A stretch of 34,994 bases of DNA from positions 1 to 34,994 of the forward strand of contig JAGBXW010000006.1 in assembly GCA_017629095.1 (NCBI GenBank), read 5' to 3'. Positions 17,347-25,684 of this stretch are shown here, piece after piece; position 1 is the first letter of the stretch, and every line of letters begins with the position of its first letter. Source of the DNA: Treponema sp. (GTDB taxonomy: Bacteria; Spirochaetota; Spirochaetia; Treponematales; Treponemataceae). The position numbers were made by a program, and so were the translations under genes. The notes beneath the pieces were generated by a model that searched no databases, was not told the origin of the DNA, and saw only the letters and a list, made by a program, of their open reading frames with translations.

Positions 17347-18150
17347 ATGGCAAAAATTGCGGCTGGAGCTCGTGATGAGTTCAATGCGAAGAGTGAACCA
17401 TACAAGGAAGAGATAGAAAAGACTCTCAAAAGGGAAAAGGAAATTCTTTCGACAATTACTCCAGATGCAACTGATGCTGGTGAGCGTCGAGTTGTCTTGG
17501 CGGAGGAAATGATTTATATCGCCACCATTTATCTTACTATCAACAGTTTGTCAGAAGAATTGCTGGCGGTAAAAAATACAGATGCCCTCAACGAAAGTCG
17601 AAAGACCTTGTACAAGGCCGTCATTTATCTTGAGGAAATTGTTACGAATATTATTGATGCACCTTATTCTGATTATGAAGAGGCGCTCATTGCAATAGAG
17701 AATATTAGTATAGAAAAAAGATTTTTCATTGTCCGAAAGCTTGGACTTGCCATTAGAATGTTGATTGATGCATATGGTGAAAATACCAAGTGGAAGTGGG
17801 CATTTGTGGAGTTAAACGGACGTTTTGCCGTAGTTGCAAAGAATATGTTGGAAATCAAAGAGGCTTCCAGAGTCTTTTTTGATCCGAGTTCTCCTAATTA
17901 CGACGTAACTGTACATTATATCCAGTTGGTACGCAGGCTCATTGCTCAGTCTGCCGATCAGTATCACCAGCGATACGAATTTTCTACCCATCGTATGGAC
18001 GATATGCAAAAAGCTCTTTTGTATATTGCTGCTCAACGACGATTCTGCATTATTTTCGATGAAAAAGACGAAGCCGAAGAGCTCAAAAAGAAGGGGCGAG
18101 TACTAAAAGAAAAGATGGAACTTGACCATAAGAAGGGTATTGCTCAATAA
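17347..18150 (+). CDS. Unknown all-helical protein
   Basis: A 267 aa soluble protein that appears entirely helical, with charged heptad-like N-terminal (about 10-60) and C-terminal (about 230-267) segments. No signal peptide, membrane segment or known motif is seen. It starts on the base after the recN stop, with GGGAGA about 10 nt upstream, so it is the last gene of the cheW operon. I do not recognise a family; it may be a spirochete-restricted protein. Confidence 0.72.
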   Translation: MAKIAAGARDEFNAKSEPYKEEIEKTLKREKEILSTITPDATDAGERRVVLAEEMIYIATIYLTINSLSEELLAVKNTDALNESRKTLYKAVIYLEEIVTNIIDAPYSDYEEALIAIENISIEKRFFIVRKLGLAIRMLIDAYGENTKWKWAFVELNGRFAVVAKNMLEIKEASRVFFDPSSPNYDVTVHYIQLVRRLIAQSADQYHQRYEFSTHRMDDMQKALLYIAAQRRFCIIFDEKDEAEELKKKGRVLKEKMELDHKKGIAQ

Positions 18151-18195
18151 TTTTTTCCAAAAATCTCTTTTCTCTCTTTTCAGATTTTCTCCTGC

Positions 18196-18224
18196 TTGTT
18201 TTTTTTTAAAATAAGTCATAAAAT
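18196..18224 (+). promoter_or_regulatory. Likely pnrA promoter
   Basis: TTGTTT (18196-18201), a 17-bp spacer and TAAAAT (18219-18224). The spacer begins in a T-run and the flanks are very A+T-rich. It predicts a leader of about 30 nt with CGGAGGA before the GTG start. Confidence 0.5.
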
Positions 18225-18260
18225 ATTTATAGAGTATTTTTATTTTTTTCGGAGGAATAC

Positions 18261-19367
18261 GTGAAAAAGATTGTACTGATTGCTATGGTTCTGCTTTTGG
18301 CCGTAGGAATTGTATTCGCTGGTGGGGGAAAGGAAAAGGCTGCTACTACAGACGGTCGTCCAACCATTCGCTTGATTACTGATGCAACTGGTATTGATGA
18401 CAAATCCTTCAATGCTGCTGCATGGAGAGGTATCCTTGAGTATTATGGTGATACTTGGGAAAATCAGGCTAATAGAGGAACCTTGTACGATGTAGTAACT
18501 TGTCAGACTCAGGATATGTATATTCCTACATTGAAGCAGGCTTCTGATGAAGGCTATGATCTGATTGTTACCACAGGCTTTACCTTTGCTGATGCCTTGA
18601 ACGAGGTAGCTCAGTTGTATCCTGACCAGAAGTACATGATTGTAGACGTTGATTATGTTAATCAGCCTAATGTAATGCAGTTCATGTTCAGTGAAGAGCA
18701 GGGTTCATATCTTGTTGGTGTAGCTGTAGCCCTTCAGGCCAAGGAAGACGGCATTGAAAATCCCAAGTTCGGCTTTATCGGTGGAGTTCCTGGTGCTACC
18801 ATTACCAAGTTTGAGATTGGTTACATTCAGGGAATCAAGTCTATCTTCCCCGATGCCCAGATTGTTGACTTCTATGCTAATGACTGGGGAAAGCCTGAGT
18901 TGGCAAAGACCCAGGCCAAGAACTGGTTTGATTCCGGTGTTTATGCTGTATATTCTGCAGCAGGTGGAACTGGAAGTGGAACCATTGCTCAGGCTAAGGA
19001 ATATCGCCAGCAGGGCAAGAACGTATGGGCTATCGGTGTAGACTCTGACCAGTATGCTGACGGAATCTATTCTGGAGACAAGTCTGCTGTATTGACTTCT
19101 ATGATTAAGCGGGTAGAGGCTTCTACAAAGTATGCCCTTGATTCCGTTGCCAAGAATACTTTTAACAGTGGTGTTGTTCTTTTGGATATGGCTGCTGATG
19201 GTGTTGGATATTCTGCTGCAAACCCAGAGCTTTCTGCTGCTGTTGTAGAGAAGTTGGAGGCTTTGAAAGCTGATATTATCAGTGGAAAGATTAAGGTTAT
19301 TGGAACTTATAAGGAAGCCTTGGCTGCAGGAGTTGCACCTGCTGGTCTTGGTGCTATGGATAACTAA
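18261..19367 (+). CDS. pnrA: BMP-family nucleoside-binding protein (TmpC/PnrA-like)
   Basis: A 368 aa periplasmic solute-binding protein. The BMP-family nucleoside site segments are clear: TDATGIDDKSFN near the N-terminus, AAGGTGSGTI, and GVDSDQYADG, matching the purine-nucleoside receptor PnrA/TmpC of Treponema pallidum. The start codon is GTG with GGAGGA upstream. The signal peptide (about 1-20, VFA|GGGKE) has no lipobox cysteine; the only visible cysteine is well inside the protein. It may therefore be soluble, unlike the lipoprotein TmpC. A terminator follows before the ATPase gene, which would raise binding protein over transporter. Substrate (purine nucleosides) is inferred from the family. 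Confidence 0.88.
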   Translation: MKKIVLIAMVLLLAVGIVFAGGGKEKAATTDGRPTIRLITDATGIDDKSFNAAAWRGILEYYGDTWENQANRGTLYDVVTCQTQDMYIPTLKQASDEGYDLIVTTGFTFADALNEVAQLYPDQKYMIVDVDYVNQPNVMQFMFSEEQGSYLVGVAVALQAKEDGIENPKFGFIGGVPGATITKFEIGYIQGIKSIFPDAQIVDFYANDWGKPELAKTQAKNWFDSGVYAVYSAAGGTGSGTIAQAKEYRQQGKNVWAIGVDSDQYADGIYSGDKSAVLTSMIKRVEASTKYALDSVAKNTFNSGVVLLDMAADGVGYSAANPELSAAVVEKLEALKADIISGKIKVIGTYKEALAAGVAPAGLGAMDN

Positions 19368-19390
19368 TTTTATCTTGTAAACTGAAAAGG

Positions 19391-19446
19391 GCTGTTCATG
19401 TGAAATACATTTTGCAAAGGTATTTCATCTTGGACAGCTTTTTTTT
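19391..19446 (+). terminator. Terminator or attenuator between pnrA and the transporter ATPase
   Basis: An outer stem GCTGT(C)/GACAGC and an inner perfect 7-bp stem GAAATAC (19402-19408)/GTATTTC (19420-19426) form a long interrupted hairpin, followed by eight T (19439-19446). Being inside an operon, it probably lets part of transcription through. Confidence 0.8.
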
Positions 19447-19467
19447 AAAGATTTCAGGAGGAATGGT

Positions 19468-20997
19468 GTGGATAAGTATGCAATAGAAATGCTGGGGATA
19501 ACGAAAACTTTTCCCGGTGTTGTGGCCAATGACAATGTTACCTTATCAGTAAAAGAAAATGAGGTTTTGGCACTTTTAGGTGAGAATGGAGCAGGTAAGT
19601 CAACACTTATGTCCATTCTCTTTGGTTCTTATGATCCTGATTCTGGTGTCATTAAGATTCGTGGAAAGGAAGTTAAAATTAAGGATCCTAATGCCGCCAC
19701 GGCTTTAGGGATTGGAATGGTTCACCAGCATTTTAAGTTGGTGCATAATTATACTGTTGCAGAAAACATCGTTCTTGGTATTGAACCCACTAAACACAAA
19801 CTCTTAGATTTAGCCACTGCAGAAAAGCGGGTACAGGAGTTGTCTGAAAAATACGGATTGATGGTAAATCCCAAAGACAAGATAGAAGATATTACCGTTG
19901 GAATGCAGCAACGGGTTGAGATTTTAAAAACATTGTATCGTGATGCAGACATCATTATCTTTGACGAGCCTACCGCCGTTCTTACTCCCCAAGAAATAGA
20001 TGAATTGATGGATATTATTCGCCGACTAAAGGCTGAAGGCAAAACGATTATCCTGATTACCCACAAGCTCAAAGAGATTAAGGCTGTTGCTGAACGCTGT
20101 ACCGTTCTCCGCCGGGGAAAATATATTGGTACCGTGCAAGTTGCTGATGTTAGTGAGCAAGAACTGGCAGAAATGATGGTGGGTCGTGCTGTAAAGTTTG
20201 AGATTGACAAAGAGCCTTGCAAGCCAGGTGATACCATTCTTTCAATACAGAACATTTCCGTAAAAAATACTCGTGGACAGCTTGCCGTAAAGGATTTATC
20301 CCTTGATGTACGTTCTGGAGAAATTGTAGGTATTGCAGGTGTTGACGGAAACGGCCAATCTGAGCTGATTTTTGCCATTACTGGAATGAGTCCTTTGGTG
20401 GAAGGAAAAATCTTGTTGCAAGGACAGGATATTTCAAATTATTCCATTCGTCAGCGAGTAGAAGCTGGAATTGGCCACATCCCAGAAGACAGACGAAAGC
20501 ATGGCCTAGTATCCGAATTCTCCGTGGCAGAAAATATTGCCCTGAAAAACTATTACAAGGCTCCCTACACAAAGCACGGCTGTCTTTTGGATAGCCAGCA
20601 GATGAATACCACCGCTGCCACCTTAATTCAAGACTTTGACATCCGTGCTGGAGAAGGCCCTGCCACAAAGGCTGGTAGTATGTCTGGTGGAAATCAACAA
20701 AAGGTAATTATTGCAAGAGAAATCGAGCTTTCTCCCCAGCTACTAGTTATTGCCCAGCCCACTAGAGGCTTGGACGTTGGTGCCATTGAATACATCCGTA
20801 AGCGTATTGTGGCAGAGCGAGACAAGGGAAGGGCTATTTTGCTTATTTCCTTTGAGCTAGATGAAATCATGAACTTGTGTGACCGCATCGCCACTATTTC
20901 CAAGGGTGCTATCGTTGGTGTCTTTAATGCCGGTGAGGTAACAGAACGGGAAATCGGTGTCATGATGGCTGGATCAAAAAAGGAGGGTACAGTATGA
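19468..20997 (+). CDS. BMP-type nucleoside ABC transporter, double ATPase subunit
   Basis: A 509 aa protein with two fused nucleotide-binding domains. Domain 1 has Walker A GENGAGKST (38-46), signature VGMQQRVEI and Walker B IIFDEPTAVLTP. Domain 2 has the degenerate Walker A GVDGNGQSE, signature MSGGNQQK and IAQPTRGLD, as usual in RbsA/BMP-type importers. The start codon is GTG 19468, with AGGAGG 6 nt upstream. Its stop overlaps the first permease by 4 nt (ATGA). It energises nucleoside uptake with the two permeases and the upstream binding protein; it corresponds to the ATPase of the Pnr/Nup-type systems. Confidence 0.94.
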   Translation: MDKYAIEMLGITKTFPGVVANDNVTLSVKENEVLALLGENGAGKSTLMSILFGSYDPDSGVIKIRGKEVKIKDPNAATALGIGMVHQHFKLVHNYTVAENIVLGIEPTKHKLLDLATAEKRVQELSEKYGLMVNPKDKIEDITVGMQQRVEILKTLYRDADIIIFDEPTAVLTPQEIDELMDIIRRLKAEGKTIILITHKLKEIKAVAERCTVLRRGKYIGTVQVADVSEQELAEMMVGRAVKFEIDKEPCKPGDTILSIQNISVKNTRGQLAVKDLSLDVRSGEIVGIAGVDGNGQSELIFAITGMSPLVEGKILLQGQDISNYSIRQRVEAGIGHIPEDRRKHGLVSEFSVAENIALKNYYKAPYTKHGCLLDSQQMNTTAATLIQDFDIRAGEGPATKAGSMSGGNQQKVIIAREIELSPQLLVIAQPTRGLDVGAIEYIRKRIVAERDKGRAILLISFELDEIMNLCDRIATISKGAIVGVFNAGEVTEREIGVMMAGSKKEGTV

Positions 20998-22142
20998 AAT
21001 CACAGGTAAAACAGGACAAGTTGACAAATCTCTTGCTTCGTTCAGATGGAGCTGTTTCTGTCCTTGTTGTTTTATTGGGCTTTCTCTGTGGTACCATTTT
21101 GGTGGCACTGGTGGGAAGAAATCCTTTGAACATGTACAAGGCCATCCTCCAATCCCTCACTGGTTACAATATTGACCGAGGAGTTTGGAATATTCGCTAT
21201 GTGGGAGAATGGCTGAACCTTTCTGTTCCCTACATTTTCTGCGGTTTGGCCATGGCCTTTGCTGCTCGTACTGGTTTGTTTAACATCGGTGGTGAAGGAC
21301 AATATATTATGGGACTTACCATGGCTCAAGTTATTGCTCTTTTGGGACCACAGATACCTGTCCTGCATTGGGTTTTGGCTATGTTGGGTGCCATGCTATT
21401 GGGTGCCATTTGGGGTGGCATCGTGGGATTTTTGAAGGCCCGCTACGAGGTTTCGGAAGTTGTTGCCACCATCATGTTAAATTATGTGGCCCTCTATCTA
21501 TCTCGCATTATCATTATGGCCATTCCTGGAACTAATACTTATAAAACAGTCAATTTCCCAGAAACAGCTTCCTTGCGGGCAGGTTTCTTGTCAAGCCTCA
21601 CCAATGGCTCCACCTTGAACTTGGGTCTTTTCTTGGCAATCGCTTCAGTCATCTTGTACTGGTTCTTGATGGAAAAAACAAACTTAGGCTTTGGCTTACG
21701 TGCCACAGGCTTTAATAAGGATGCTGCCCGTTACGGTGGAATTCCTGTCATTACCAGTGTAGTAATTTCCATGGCGGTGGCAGGTGCCTTTGCAGGCCTT
21801 GGTGGTGGTGTAGTGGCTCTTGGTTCCTTCCGTTATGGACGAGTTTTGTCAGGCATGGATAATTACGGCTTTACTGGAATTGCTGTTGCCTTGGTCGGTA
21901 ATAATACTGCAGTTGGTACTATGCTAGCAGGTTTGTTGTTTGGTCTTTTGGCTGCTGCCCAACCTTTGATGCAGTCAAAGCAGATTCCCAAGGAAATTAC
22001 CTTCATTATTCAGGGCTTGATTGTAGTCTTCATCGCCATCAGAACGGGAATCAGGCTCTTCCTGCTGTGGAGACAAAAAAAACTACAGGAAAAAGAACGC
22101 TTGTCAAATCAAATGACAGAAAAGGAGGGTGAAAATGAGTAG
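20994..22142 (+). CDS. Nucleoside ABC transporter permease, BmpE/NupB-like
   Basis: A 382 aa inner-membrane permease of the BPD_transp_2 (branched-chain/ribose type) family with about ten hydrophobic segments. Family patterns visible are NIGGEGQ near 95-101, the EVVATIMLNY segment, GLRATGFN and YGGIPV before the coupling region, and GFTGIAVALVGNN. It overlaps the ATPase by 4 nt and the next permease by 8 nt. A charged C-terminal tail rich in K and E follows the last helix. It forms the translocation path with the next gene product. Confidence 0.92.
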   Translation: MKSQVKQDKLTNLLLRSDGAVSVLVVLLGFLCGTILVALVGRNPLNMYKAILQSLTGYNIDRGVWNIRYVGEWLNLSVPYIFCGLAMAFAARTGLFNIGGEGQYIMGLTMAQVIALLGPQIPVLHWVLAMLGAMLLGAIWGGIVGFLKARYEVSEVVATIMLNYVALYLSRIIIMAIPGTNTYKTVNFPETASLRAGFLSSLTNGSTLNLGLFLAIASVILYWFLMEKTNLGFGLRATGFNKDAARYGGIPVITSVVISMAVAGAFAGLGGGVVALGSFRYGRVLSGMDNYGFTGIAVALVGNNTAVGTMLAGLLFGLLAAAQPLMQSKQIPKEITFIIQGLIVVFIAIRTGIRLFLLWRQKKLQEKERLSNQMTEKEGENE

Positions 22143-23040
22143 TATTCTTGGACTCATTCCATCTGTATTGATGATTGTTTCTCCCATTTTGATTACCGCC
22201 GCTGGTGGAATGATTTGTGAACGATCTGGTGTTGTAAATATTGCTTTGGAAGGACTGATGGTAATTGGTGCCTTTACGGCAGCATCCGTTCATGTGTTGT
22301 TAGAGGCCACAGTTCCTGGCTCCATCTGGATTGGTCTGCTTGCAGGGGCCATTTTAGGAACAATTTTTTCTGCAATCCACGCCTTTGCTGCTATTTCCCT
22401 GAATGCAGACCAAACAGTGTCTGGTACTGGAATCAATCTTTTGGCCAACGGTGTAACAATCTTTGCTGCCCAAATCCTTTTTTCCATGGATAGATCTGCT
22501 CCCTTCCAAAACGGAATGATGCCTGGTCTCTTTGGTATTTATCCCACCGCTCTCATTGCCCTAGTGGTGATTTTGGTAACCTGGTTCCTGTTGTATCGTT
22601 TGCCCTTTGGCCTTAGGCTCCGTGCCTGTGGTGAAAATCCCGGTGCTGCCGCTTCTGTTGGAATCAACGTAAAGGGATTACGCTATATTGCTGTCCTTGC
22701 TTCAGGCTTTTTAGCTGGTTTGGCCGGTGGATGCTTGGTGTTTACCCAGACAATTCAGTTTACCTCCAACACAATCAACGGTGCTGGGTACATTGCTTTG
22801 GCTGCAGTTTCCTTTGGCCGTTGGCGTCCCCTGGGAATTACCGCATCCTCCCTGTTGTTTGGTGCAGCAGTAGCTTTTTCCATCTATGTGGTAAACATTC
22901 CCTTCTTGAAAAATCTCCTTCCATCGGAATTTTTCAGTCTCTTGCCCTATGTCATCACCTTGTTGGCCCTGGTGGTATTCAGTGGCAAGAATTATGCTCC
23001 TTTAGCATCTGGAAAGCCCTACGAAAAGGCTGGAAGTTAA
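22135..23040 (+). CDS. Nucleoside ABC transporter permease, BmpF/NupC-like
   Basis: A 301 aa second permease with about eight to nine hydrophobic segments. Family patterns include NIALEGLM, DQTVSGTGINLLANG, GLRLRACGENPGAAASVGI (coupling-helix region) and GAGYIALAAVSFGRW. I choose ATG 22135, which has GGAGG at 6 nt; the GTG at 22129 lies directly against that site. It overlaps the first permease by 8 nt and ends the nucleoside operon. Confidence 0.92.
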   Translation: MSSILGLIPSVLMIVSPILITAAGGMICERSGVVNIALEGLMVIGAFTAASVHVLLEATVPGSIWIGLLAGAILGTIFSAIHAFAAISLNADQTVSGTGINLLANGVTIFAAQILFSMDRSAPFQNGMMPGLFGIYPTALIALVVILVTWFLLYRLPFGLRLRACGENPGAAASVGINVKGLRYIAVLASGFLAGLAGGCLVFTQTIQFTSNTINGAGYIALAAVSFGRWRPLGITASSLLFGAAVAFSIYVVNIPFLKNLLPSEFFSLLPYVITLLALVVFSGKNYAPLASGKPYEKAGS

Positions 23041-23047
23041 ATTTAAT

Positions 23048-23076
23048 TTGACAGCTAGTATACAGTGTTGTATACT
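23048..23076 (+). promoter_or_regulatory. Strong sigma-70 promoter of the orphan ABC ATPase
   Basis: Perfect TTGACA (23048-23053), exactly 17 bp, then TATACT (23071-23076). It predicts a leader of about 25 nt with AAGGAGG before ATG 23109. The spacer and -10 box are covered by an inverted repeat, listed separately. Confidence 0.85.
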
Positions 23077-23078
23077 AG
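23055..23078. promoter_or_regulatory. Operator-like palindrome over the -10 box
   Basis: Perfect 9-bp arms CTAGTATAC (23055-23063) and GTATACTAG (23070-23078) around a 6-nt centre. The palindrome covers the promoter spacer and the whole -10 box, the expected place for a repressor. Four T follow, so a weak terminator for the permease operon is the alternative, but the A+T-rich stem makes that less likely. Confidence 0.7.
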
Positions 23079-23108
23079 TTTTATAAGATAATTCTAAGGA
23101 GGCCGTAA

Positions 23109-24221
23109 ATGGCTAAAGTAGAACTGAAGGGAATCGGAAAGATTTACGATGGTAATGTTCGTGCTGTTGACAATGCCAACATCACCATTGAAGATCAGGA
23201 ATTCGTGATTTTCGTAGGACCATCTGGTTGCGGTAAGTCCACCACCTTGCGCATGGTTGCAGGTTTGGAAGATATCAGTGAAGGAGAGTTGTACATCGAC
23301 CAAGAGCTGATGAATGATGTTCCACCAAAAGACCGCAACATTGCTATGGTATTCCAGAACTATGCCTTGTATCCTCACATGACGGTATACGATAATATGG
23401 CATTTGGCCTTAAGATTCGTAAGACTGACAAGGCTGAGATTGAGCGACGTGTAAACGAAGCTGCCCGTATCTTGGACATCGAAAAGCTGTTGGACCGCAA
23501 GCCCAAGGCTCTTTCTGGTGGACAGCGTCAGCGTGTTGCTGTTGGTCGTGCCATCGTTCGTAATCCCAAGGTATTCCTTTTCGACGAGCCCCTGTCTAAC
23601 TTGGATGCAAAGCTTCGCGTTCAGATGCGTGCCGAGATTTCCGATCTCCATCACCGCCTGAAAGCCACAATGATATACGTAACCCACGATCAGGTAGAAG
23701 CCTTGACCATGGGTGACAAGATTGTTGTTATGAAGGATGGTAAGGTTCAGCAGATTGGTTCTCCTCTCTACCTGTACAACCACCCAATCAATAAATTCGT
23801 TGCTGGGTTCATCGGTTCACCTCCAATGAACTTCTTGACTGTTAAGATTGTAGAGAAGAACGGAACGATTCTTGCTGATGAAGGTACTTTTGAGGTTGTT
23901 CCTACTCCTGAGCAGGCAGCAAGACTTAAGGCCTATGTTGGTAAGGAAGTATTCTTTGGAATCCGTCCTGAAGATATGCAGTACACCAAGGAAGCAGCTT
24001 CCAGCAACAACATGCAGATGAAGGTTTCCATCATCGAGCCACTGGGAGCAGAAACCCACCTGTATTTGGCTACAAAGAGTCAGCAGGTTATTGCCCGCAC
24101 AGAGCCCGATAACACCTTCCGCATTGGAGATGTGGCTAATTTTATCCCCAATATGGAAAAGGGTAAATTCTTTGACAAGGAAACTGAGTTGAACATCTGT
24201 GAAGATGTGAAAACTGAATAG
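23109..24221 (+). CDS. Orphan ABC transporter ATPase, MsmX/UgpC/MalK type
   Basis: A 370 aa ATPase. Walker A GPSGCGKST lies at 37-45, the Q-loop in VFQNYALYPHM, the signature LSGGQRQR, Walker B VFLFDEP, and the switch histidine in YVTHDQVEA. About 130 C-terminal residues form the OB-fold regulatory domain of the sugar-importer class (FFGIRPEDM). No permease or binding protein adjoins it: it is flanked by its own regulated promoter and a strong terminator. By comparison with MsmX of Bacillus, it may serve several carbohydrate importers encoded elsewhere; that is inference. Confidence 0.92.
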   Translation: MAKVELKGIGKIYDGNVRAVDNANITIEDQEFVIFVGPSGCGKSTTLRMVAGLEDISEGELYIDQELMNDVPPKDRNIAMVFQNYALYPHMTVYDNMAFGLKIRKTDKAEIERRVNEAARILDIEKLLDRKPKALSGGQRQRVAVGRAIVRNPKVFLFDEPLSNLDAKLRVQMRAEISDLHHRLKATMIYVTHDQVEALTMGDKIVVMKDGKVQQIGSPLYLYNHPINKFVAGFIGSPPMNFLTVKIVEKNGTILADEGTFEVVPTPEQAARLKAYVGKEVFFGIRPEDMQYTKEAASSNNMQMKVSIIEPLGAETHLYLATKSQQVIARTEPDNTFRIGDVANFIPNMEKGKFFDKETELNICEDVKTE

Positions 24222-24243
24222 TTTTTAACTCCCATTTGAGAAG

Positions 24244-24284
24244 ATGCCGAATGAAGGGATAACCTGGATTTCGGCATTTTTTTT
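24244..24284 (+). terminator. Intrinsic terminator after the orphan ATPase
   Basis: Perfect 8-bp arms ATGCCGAA (24244-24251) and TTCGGCAT (24270-24277) with an 18-nt loop, followed by a T run to 24284. Confidence 0.9.
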
Positions 24285-24340
24285 AACAAAAATCTTAAGT
24301 TTTTATAGATTTTAGATATTTTTTTTATTTTGTACCCCGC

Positions 24341-24369
24341 TTGACTAGCTGTAATGAAAATTCTATTAT
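24341..24369 (+). promoter_or_regulatory. Sigma-70 type promoter of the poly(A) polymerase gene
   Basis: TTGACT (24341-24346), a 17-bp spacer and TATTAT (24364-24369), each a 5/6 match. The -10 box ends 9 nt before the GTG start and no Shine-Dalgarno sequence intervenes, predicting a leader of 0-3 nt. Confidence 0.75.
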
Positions 24370-24378
24370 ATGTAGACT

Positions 24379-25671
24379 GTGTTATTCCGATATTCTGCAG
24401 ATGAAAAAGGCCGACCAGTCAAAAAGGCCATTATTTATACAAAAGAAGAACATGCTATTTCTCCCCAGAAGATTGACCCAGACGCTCTTTTTATAGTCAA
24501 GCAACTTCACAGCCATGGGTATGATGCCTATATCGTTGGTGGGGCAGTTCGAGATTTATTGGTTCAAAAGGAACCCAAGGATTTTGACATTGTAACTGAT
24601 GCAACACCTTCAAAAATAAAGAAGATTTTTAGAAATTCTAGAATTATTGGCAGAAGGTTCCGCCTTGTTCACGTTTTCTTTGGTCCAAAGATTTTTGAGG
24701 TGAGCACTTTCCGTTCCATTTCTGATGGATCTGTGGGCAATAGCTTTGGTACCATGGATGAGGATGCCCTTCGTCGTGACTTTACCCTCAATGCCCTCTA
24801 CTATGACCCATTGAAGGAGCAGGTGATTGATTACGTTGGTGGACTGAAGGATATTCAAAAGCGGATTATTCGCCCTGTCATTCCCTTGGATAGGATTTTT
24901 ACAGAAGATCCTGTTCGTATGCTTCGGGCTGTAAAATATGCAGCCACCACTGGTTGTACCATGCCCCGCAGTCTGAAACGTAAGATTTGCAAATCAGCCC
25001 ATCTTCTTTCCCCAGTGTCTCCCTCTCGGTTGACAGAGGAGTTGATGAAGATTATCAATAGTGGTCATGCCTATGACATTATCAGAGCTGCCATGGAAGT
25101 AGACTTGTTCATGCATCTTCAGCCTGCAGCCACCGCCATGATGTATGCCAACAGTGAATTTAAGGCCAGTTATTTCAAGCACTTACAAGAGCTTGATGCC
25201 TTTCATGCCAGAGAGCCTGGAGCACGACTTGGTTCACGATTATCTTATTTGATTTATGATTTTACTGCAGGACTGACGGATTGGAAGGCTGAGGTAGATC
25301 AAAAGTCTGCCACTGCTGAATTGTATAGCAGAACTTGGGCTCAATGTAGAAATTTCGTCCTTCCCATGAATCCTCAGCGAACGGAGTTGGAGTTTGCCAT
25401 TCGTACCGTATTGCGACAGTTGGGAGTTTCTGTTCATATTCCAAAACGTGCCTTTTCATCTTGTAAGTCAAATGTAACATCAGATAAGCAAGATCAGGGA
25501 ATTATTGGTGCTGTTAAAATGGCAACAGCTCATAACAAAAAACCTCACGATCAAGGTCACGAACATCACCATAATCGAGATAGGCTTGATGCAGCTGTAA
25601 GCAGAAGACGTCATTCTGGCAGAAGACGGAGCAAGAGTGCTGTTTCAGCCGCCATTGCTACAGGTAGCTGA
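24379..25671 (+). CDS. pcnB: Poly(A) polymerase (bacterial PAP, class II nucleotidyltransferase)
   Basis: A 430 aa enzyme that adds A residues to RNA 3' ends, usually marking RNA for decay. The nucleotidyltransferase site GGAVRDLL (from 54) and DFD (68-70) is intact. The segment IIGRRFRLVHV (89-99) matches the sequence signature that separates bacterial poly(A) polymerases from CCA-adding enzymes. The C-terminal 60 or so residues are basic and rich in His and Arg (HEHHH, SRRRHSGRRR), a likely RNA-binding tail. The start is GTG 24379, giving the expected N-terminus; no in-frame ATG lies nearby. It converges on the minus-strand gene with 13 bp between stops. Class firm; a CCA-adding role is less likely but not excluded. 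Confidence 0.88.
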   Translation: MLFRYSADEKGRPVKKAIIYTKEEHAISPQKIDPDALFIVKQLHSHGYDAYIVGGAVRDLLVQKEPKDFDIVTDATPSKIKKIFRNSRIIGRRFRLVHVFFGPKIFEVSTFRSISDGSVGNSFGTMDEDALRRDFTLNALYYDPLKEQVIDYVGGLKDIQKRIIRPVIPLDRIFTEDPVRMLRAVKYAATTGCTMPRSLKRKICKSAHLLSPVSPSRLTEELMKIINSGHAYDIIRAAMEVDLFMHLQPAATAMMYANSEFKASYFKHLQELDAFHAREPGARLGSRLSYLIYDFTAGLTDWKAEVDQKSATAELYSRTWAQCRNFVLPMNPQRTELEFAIRTVLRQLGVSVHIPKRAFSSCKSNVTSDKQDQGIIGAVKMATAHNKKPHDQGHEHHHNRDRLDAAVSRRRHSGRRRSKSAVSAAIATGS

Positions 25672-25684
25672 AATTACAGTTTGA

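Noticed and set aside
18138..18165. Hairpin plus T-run after the cheW operon
   Set aside because: The TATTG/CAATA arms leave a loop of only 2 nt (or a 4-bp stem), too weak to call a terminator, although T-runs follow.
23094..23783. Long minus-strand open frame (229 codons) opposite the orphan ABC ATPase
   Set aside because: It lies wholly antisense to a gene with all ATPase motifs, has no recognisable protein pattern and no ribosome-binding site; it mirrors codon bias.
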